Below, piece after piece: positions 12,101-18,100 of a stretch of 64,000 bases of DNA. The notes under the pieces were generated by a model. The model saw only the letters and a program-made list of their open reading frames with translations, had not been told where the DNA came from and did no database searches. Origin of the DNA: an uncultured Prevotella sp. Lineage in GTDB: Bacteria; Bacteroidota; Bacteroidia; Bacteroidales; Bacteroidaceae. How positions within the stretch are numbered: position 1 is the stretch's first letter; each line of letters begins with the position of its first letter. The position numbers and the translations under genes were made by a program. The stretch lies in NCBI GenBank assembly GCA_946415245.1, contig CAMKRS010000002.1, positions 186,001 to 250,000 of the forward strand, in the 5' to 3' direction.

Positions 12101-15100
12101 CACTATGAATTTCCACAACTGCATCCTGGAAGAGGTGACCATTCTCACCACTACCATAGACAGAACCCTTAATGTTAGGACCAGTAGTTCCCGTAGCTCC
12201 TATTACCACCTTGGCTTTCTTAACCCAAGCCAGCTTATCATGGATTTCACCAGGAGCACCTACGTCACCACGAGAGGAGCCGAAGACCATACCGTTCTCG
12301 TTACCATTACGACCGATAGTTCCACTGAGGATACGAACCAATGCACTTCCGGTATTCTCAGCCCATGACTTAGGCATGTCGGGAACAGAAGTCTGCCCCG
12401 GAACATGAATATAAGTTGCATCGCTGCCACGGGTAATCGTTCCGACAGAACCGTAGGCACCGCCGCCATAGATGTTATGCCAGATCTGAGGCGAGCCACT
12501 AACTGTTACCCAGGTATTGGTCTTGATAAGACCGGCATCAAGTTTCTCGGTGCTACCCTTACCACCGCCATAGATATTGCCATACTCTGCACCGCCAAAG
12601 CCTGACACACCGATAGAACCGCCGCTGACAGCGACATCAGCACTACCGAACACCTGTCCCAGCTCACCGCCGCCATAGACACTCGCCATAACGGCACCAT
12701 TGCTCATGCTGACCTTGGTACTGTCTGCCACATCACCACCAGCTAAGACGTATGCATTGTTTTCATCTTGATAGATGACACCCATTCCGCCACCATAGAC
12801 ATTGCCGAAATAGTATTTATCAGTTCCTGTGCCAACCTCAGTACCTATGACACAACTGCTTCCCTCAATAATAATCTCTGTACCCGCAACAACGGGATCT
12901 CCATTCGTATCAGTAACAGGAGTTGTGCCACTAAGAAGCTGGTGTTTGCCAGTCACGGCACCCATCTCACCACCACCATAGACATTACCCTTAATCTGAG
13001 TATTGCCACTGATAGTCAGTTTCGTACTTTTCACATTACCCAACTTCTTCCAGTCGATGCCATCGGTTGTTTCATCAATCTCGGTCACACCGTCCAGCTT
13101 AAAGCGACGTCCCATACCGCCAGCAAACACATTACCGCCTTTGGTATGCGTCACCTTTCTGGTTGCTTTATCAAACTCTGTTAAAGGAATGTTATTATGA
13201 GTCTTCCAAGTTTTCCAATTATCATCAGTCCAACTTGCAATGTTATCAAAATCAAGACTAGAAGGAGTGTTGCCCGAACTAGGAACAATAAATTCACGTG
13301 TATTGCCGATAGTGCCACCGCTGATAGTGATATCAATGTGACCACGACCAAGCTTGTTCGGACCATCTGCTGTATAATAAGTAGTGTTCGCGCCTGCATC
13401 ATTTTTCGTATCATCTCGCATCACGCCGTAGTTGACAGCCTCTTCTCCTGTAGAATTATACAGTCCATAACCTACAGAACCTAATCGACCGCCACCATAT
13501 ATACTACCGAGCATGATGCCGCCACTGATAGTCATCTTAACACTACCACCGATATTACCAGCAGTATAAGCATCGCCACCGAAGCCACGACCGCCACCAA
13601 AGACGTTACCGTCTACATAAGAAGTACCCCAGGTACCAATCTTAGTCGTTCCGCTAATGGACATTGTGACATCACGCAACACGTGACCATCCTCACCACC
13701 TCCGAAGACAGAGCCGTAAATTCTTCCTCCGGAAATCTGAACGTCTACATCTTCAACATTCGTGTCTTTATTAAAGAAGATACGCTGGTCGCCCTTTCCA
13801 CCACCAAACAGATAACAAGTTACAGGATGAGCGATAATTTGATTGAGCGTACGAGGCACACCGATGGAACCACCCGACATCTTGACAGTGGCTTTACCCA
13901 GCACATTGGTAGCCTCACAACCGCCATAGACACTGGTCAGAATATGACCACCGCTAATCTCTACGGCAGTATTTCCCTTGACCGTTCCTGCACTATTAAG
14001 GTATTTACTTCTACCCTCTGTAGTATCGAAGTAGGGCACACTACCCGAACCGCCACCAAATACGTTACCATAATAGGTATGTCCGTCCGTAGCTATGCGT
14101 CTGCCGCCTTCAGTTGACTTGGCTGCCTGTGTACCTACTGCCGGGTATTTGCCCAAATCTCCTGTGGCATTAGCATTCGGGTCATAAGGTGCAAACAAAT
14201 CCTTTACTCCATCGCTATTTGTATCCAATCCGTAGTCCCAGCTTGCGCACTCCAAGTCGACATTGGCAGGTAATACAAAATCTTCATCCCACACTGTCGG
14301 ATAGTCTTCTACATGGCGTTTTGTCGTGTTCTTGCCAGCACCAATCTGTCCCCCCTTGATATAAACCTTGGTATCATACTGCACGAGACCATTCTCACTA
14401 CCGCCATAGACAGAACCCTTCACAAAGGCGTTTCCATCGATGGTCAGTTCGGTATTGCTGGCTAAAGCCTGAGTCTGAATAAACTCAATATATTTTTCTC
14501 TATTGGGGAAGTATTCCCAAACATTATCATGATTCGTATCGCTCACATAATCCCAGTCGTTTTTATTAGCATTAGTATACTTCTCCGAGTTATAGAGCAT
14601 CATACGTTTGGGTTTGTTTGCTTTATCAGCATAAGTATAATTCTCAGGCAGGAAGCCCTTACCTGCGGCAAATACGTGTCCTGCGTCATCAGGTTTGTCC
14701 GTACCGTTTGTAACCTCTGGATGAACCATCTTCATATTGTCGGGACCAATCTCAGCATTGCCATGAACTTTGACAGTACAATAACCACTCGTGCTATTGG
14801 CCAATGCGTATGGCATGCCTATACTTACTCCATTTGCAGTTGCTTCAGCAACAGTCTTGGCAACTTTATATCTGGCTACCGAAGCAATTTCGCCTGCACC
14901 ATAGACGCTGTGTCCTACCTTGGCATCGCCCTGAACGATCACTGTAGGATTACCACGCACCAGAGCGGCATAGCCATGTTCCTTGTCGCCCTTACCACCA
15001 CCGAAGACGTCACCCCTGATAATAGGAGCGCTTGTCTTGTTGTCATCTCCATTTCCGATACCTATCCACACAGTTGTGTTCTTTTCCACTCGGCCAATCT

Positions 15101-18100
15101 CACCACCGCCATAGACATTACCAGTACCCTCTACGAGTTTATTGTTCGTATCGAGAGTTCCAACCGTACCATTGCCTATGATGACACTCGTATTGCCATC
15201 CTTATAATTCGTGTTATCGCTAAAGTCTTCGTTTACACCAGCGTCAGCTGTTCCCACCATGGCCTTATCGCACAAGAAATTATCTGCAAGACCCTTACCA
15301 CCTCCGTACACATTACCGGCGATGTTGACCTTTGCTGTGCCTTCAGCAACTGGGGCATACGAATCACCCGACTTCACCGCACAGACATTCACAAACGTAT
15401 TGCCTGTCACATCAGCCAAGTTACCACCACCATATACATTGCTTAAGATATTGGCACCCTCCGACTTAGCCTCATAAAGTCCATCTGTTCTCTGAATATA
15501 AGCTACTCCAGAGGTTTCGAGAGTTTGTTCTCCAGTTCCTTTTGTTCCAAGATGATTTGGCTCCGTCACGAACATTACCGTTGGCTCGGTACCGATATTC
15601 ACAGTGGTACTACCATATACTGTAGCCAGATTACCACCACCAAACACGTTGCCAATAGCACCGATAGCACCCTTTGCATGAGCAGGATAAGGCAAAGTGG
15701 TGGCAGGAGTTATACCTGCGAGGGCAGGAGTGGAACCAGCTTCTAAAGCATCATCATTATAATGGCTTCCCTTCACCACATTAATACTTACAGTAGGATC
15801 TGCATACATCTTTGCACTATAGCCACCACCATAGATGGCACCAATACTGGTGAATGCACGGACATTCAGTTGTGGTTCATTCTTCTTAGCAGCCTGGAAT
15901 AATTCTTCGATTTGTGCTGTAGTCTTCCCTGGATTTTCGGTTGTGAGTCTTGTTCTCAGTTCATCTGCTGTCATCGGAGTACCGTCATCCTTATAGCCAT
16001 ATATCGAATAATCAGCCTCGTTACCACCAGCATACAACTCACCAATGATAATCGGTGTACCGCAATTACCTGTTTCCTCAATGTTCACTTTGATGGATCC
16101 CTTCAACTTTCCACTGGTCTTGTTGCCACCAAATACACGCTTAAACTTACCGCTAGTAATCGTCAAACTTACATCACCTGAAACATCAGCCTCACGTGAG
16201 CCTGCATAGACATCCTCAATCCAGCTGTTTGGCATACAACCCATCACGATGTTGGTGCCACTACTCATATCAGCATTTCTACCACCACCATAAACATTCT
16301 GAGTCACTAGATTATCACAGCAGCTATATGCTGTATAATTATCTTTTGATGGCATAATGATATTAGAACCACCGCGAATATCACCGTTACTGTTACTACC
16401 GCCATAAACCGTGTTGATAGTACCTCCGACTAACTTCACATAAGTCCTACCAAGACCTGAAGTATAATTTGTCTTTGTCGTTTCCGATGTACGGTGGAAT
16501 CCTACATGAGCAGCATATCCTGCACCCGATTCACCATTACCGCCACCGAATACGTTATTGATAATCTTAGTACCAAGAATTAATACATCTGACGCAGGCA
16601 CAGCAGCAGCATTACCTCCACCATATACATTCCCAATACTTGTCTCATCACAACCTTCAATAATAACCTCTGTAGATTGTGTCGCGTCATTTGGTTCATA
16701 GTCAGCCTCATTACCACCACCATACACAGAAGCCAGATCATATTGGTCGCTTGCCTGACCCGTGCGAGAAACTGTCTTATAAACATGTACTATCACATGT
16801 CCCTCTGGCGAACCATAAGCATTGTTACAACCGAAGATGCTGCCATTCACTACACACGTTCCATTATGATCATTGAGATCAACAAGTACATCACCATATA
16901 CATAGGCAGGAATACCTGTGTCTGTAGATGTCGGCTTAACACCTAATCCGCCACCATAGACATTACCCCCAACCTGACCTGCATACAGATGGACCGTCGT
17001 CTTTGTCGTCTTGGTTGTAGCCGCTTCATTCTTATTCACAGTTCCTTGTGCAGAGCCGCCATAGATATCACCGGTAATTGTAGGATTACCAGAAATTGTA
17101 CTATTATCATACATTCCGACATTCACCATCACATCGCCACTGACACTGGTATTCGGTCCTAGTCCACCACCAAAAACATTTGTCGTGCTACCACCTGTCA
17201 GAGTCACCGTGGTAGTAGCTGCTGTACCATTTACATTACAGCCGCCATAAATATTCTTACCATCGGCCATTGTGATGTTGTTCTGATTCACAGTAGCTGA
17301 TGTTGAAATCGTTGCTGTAGTATTCGCATTACCCATGCCACCACCAAAGACATGGCCATTCAAAGTCGTGGCTTTATTCAGATTGACGATTGCTGTTCCT
17401 ACCGCACCAAGAGCAGAACCGCCATATACATTACTGTATATATTAGAAGAACCTGTACTTGCATCAGTTCCTACGTAAACTGTTGCAGTATTTGTTGTAG
17501 TCGCATGACCCTTACCACCACCGAATACTTTATTGACTGTTGTACTCGTAGCACCAGAAGCAGGAGCCGTACCAATGGTTCCTCCTATCAGATTCACAAT
17601 CGCTGTTGCAGTTGTACCCTGATCATTACATCCGCCATAAACGGCTGCGACATCGTCATCATCACTTGTAATCGAGAAATCATATATGTTTACCGTAGTC
17701 GTTCCCGTTACCAGAGCTCCGATATTATTACCAGAATCGCCTTTACCGCCACCAAATATATTGTGGCTGAATGTAGTGCCATTCAATTTATAGAGATTTA
17801 CTTCTGTATCAGCTACTGTACCCAAAGCAGAACCGCCATAGATGTCTCCCGACAAAGTCGTTGAACCTACAGAGCTACTACTTCCTGCATTCACTGTTGC
17901 TTTTCCGTCGACGAAGGTATTCTGACCAAAACCACCGCCAAAAACAGCATGGGCAGTTGTTGTACCCACAGAACCAGCCAATAGATTGACCTCTGTTTCA
18001 TCATGCATACGACCTCGTTCATTACAGCCGCCATAGATACCTGTTCCAACAGTTGCTGCATTCAATGTCACAGTCGATTTGCCATAGACATGAGCTGTGT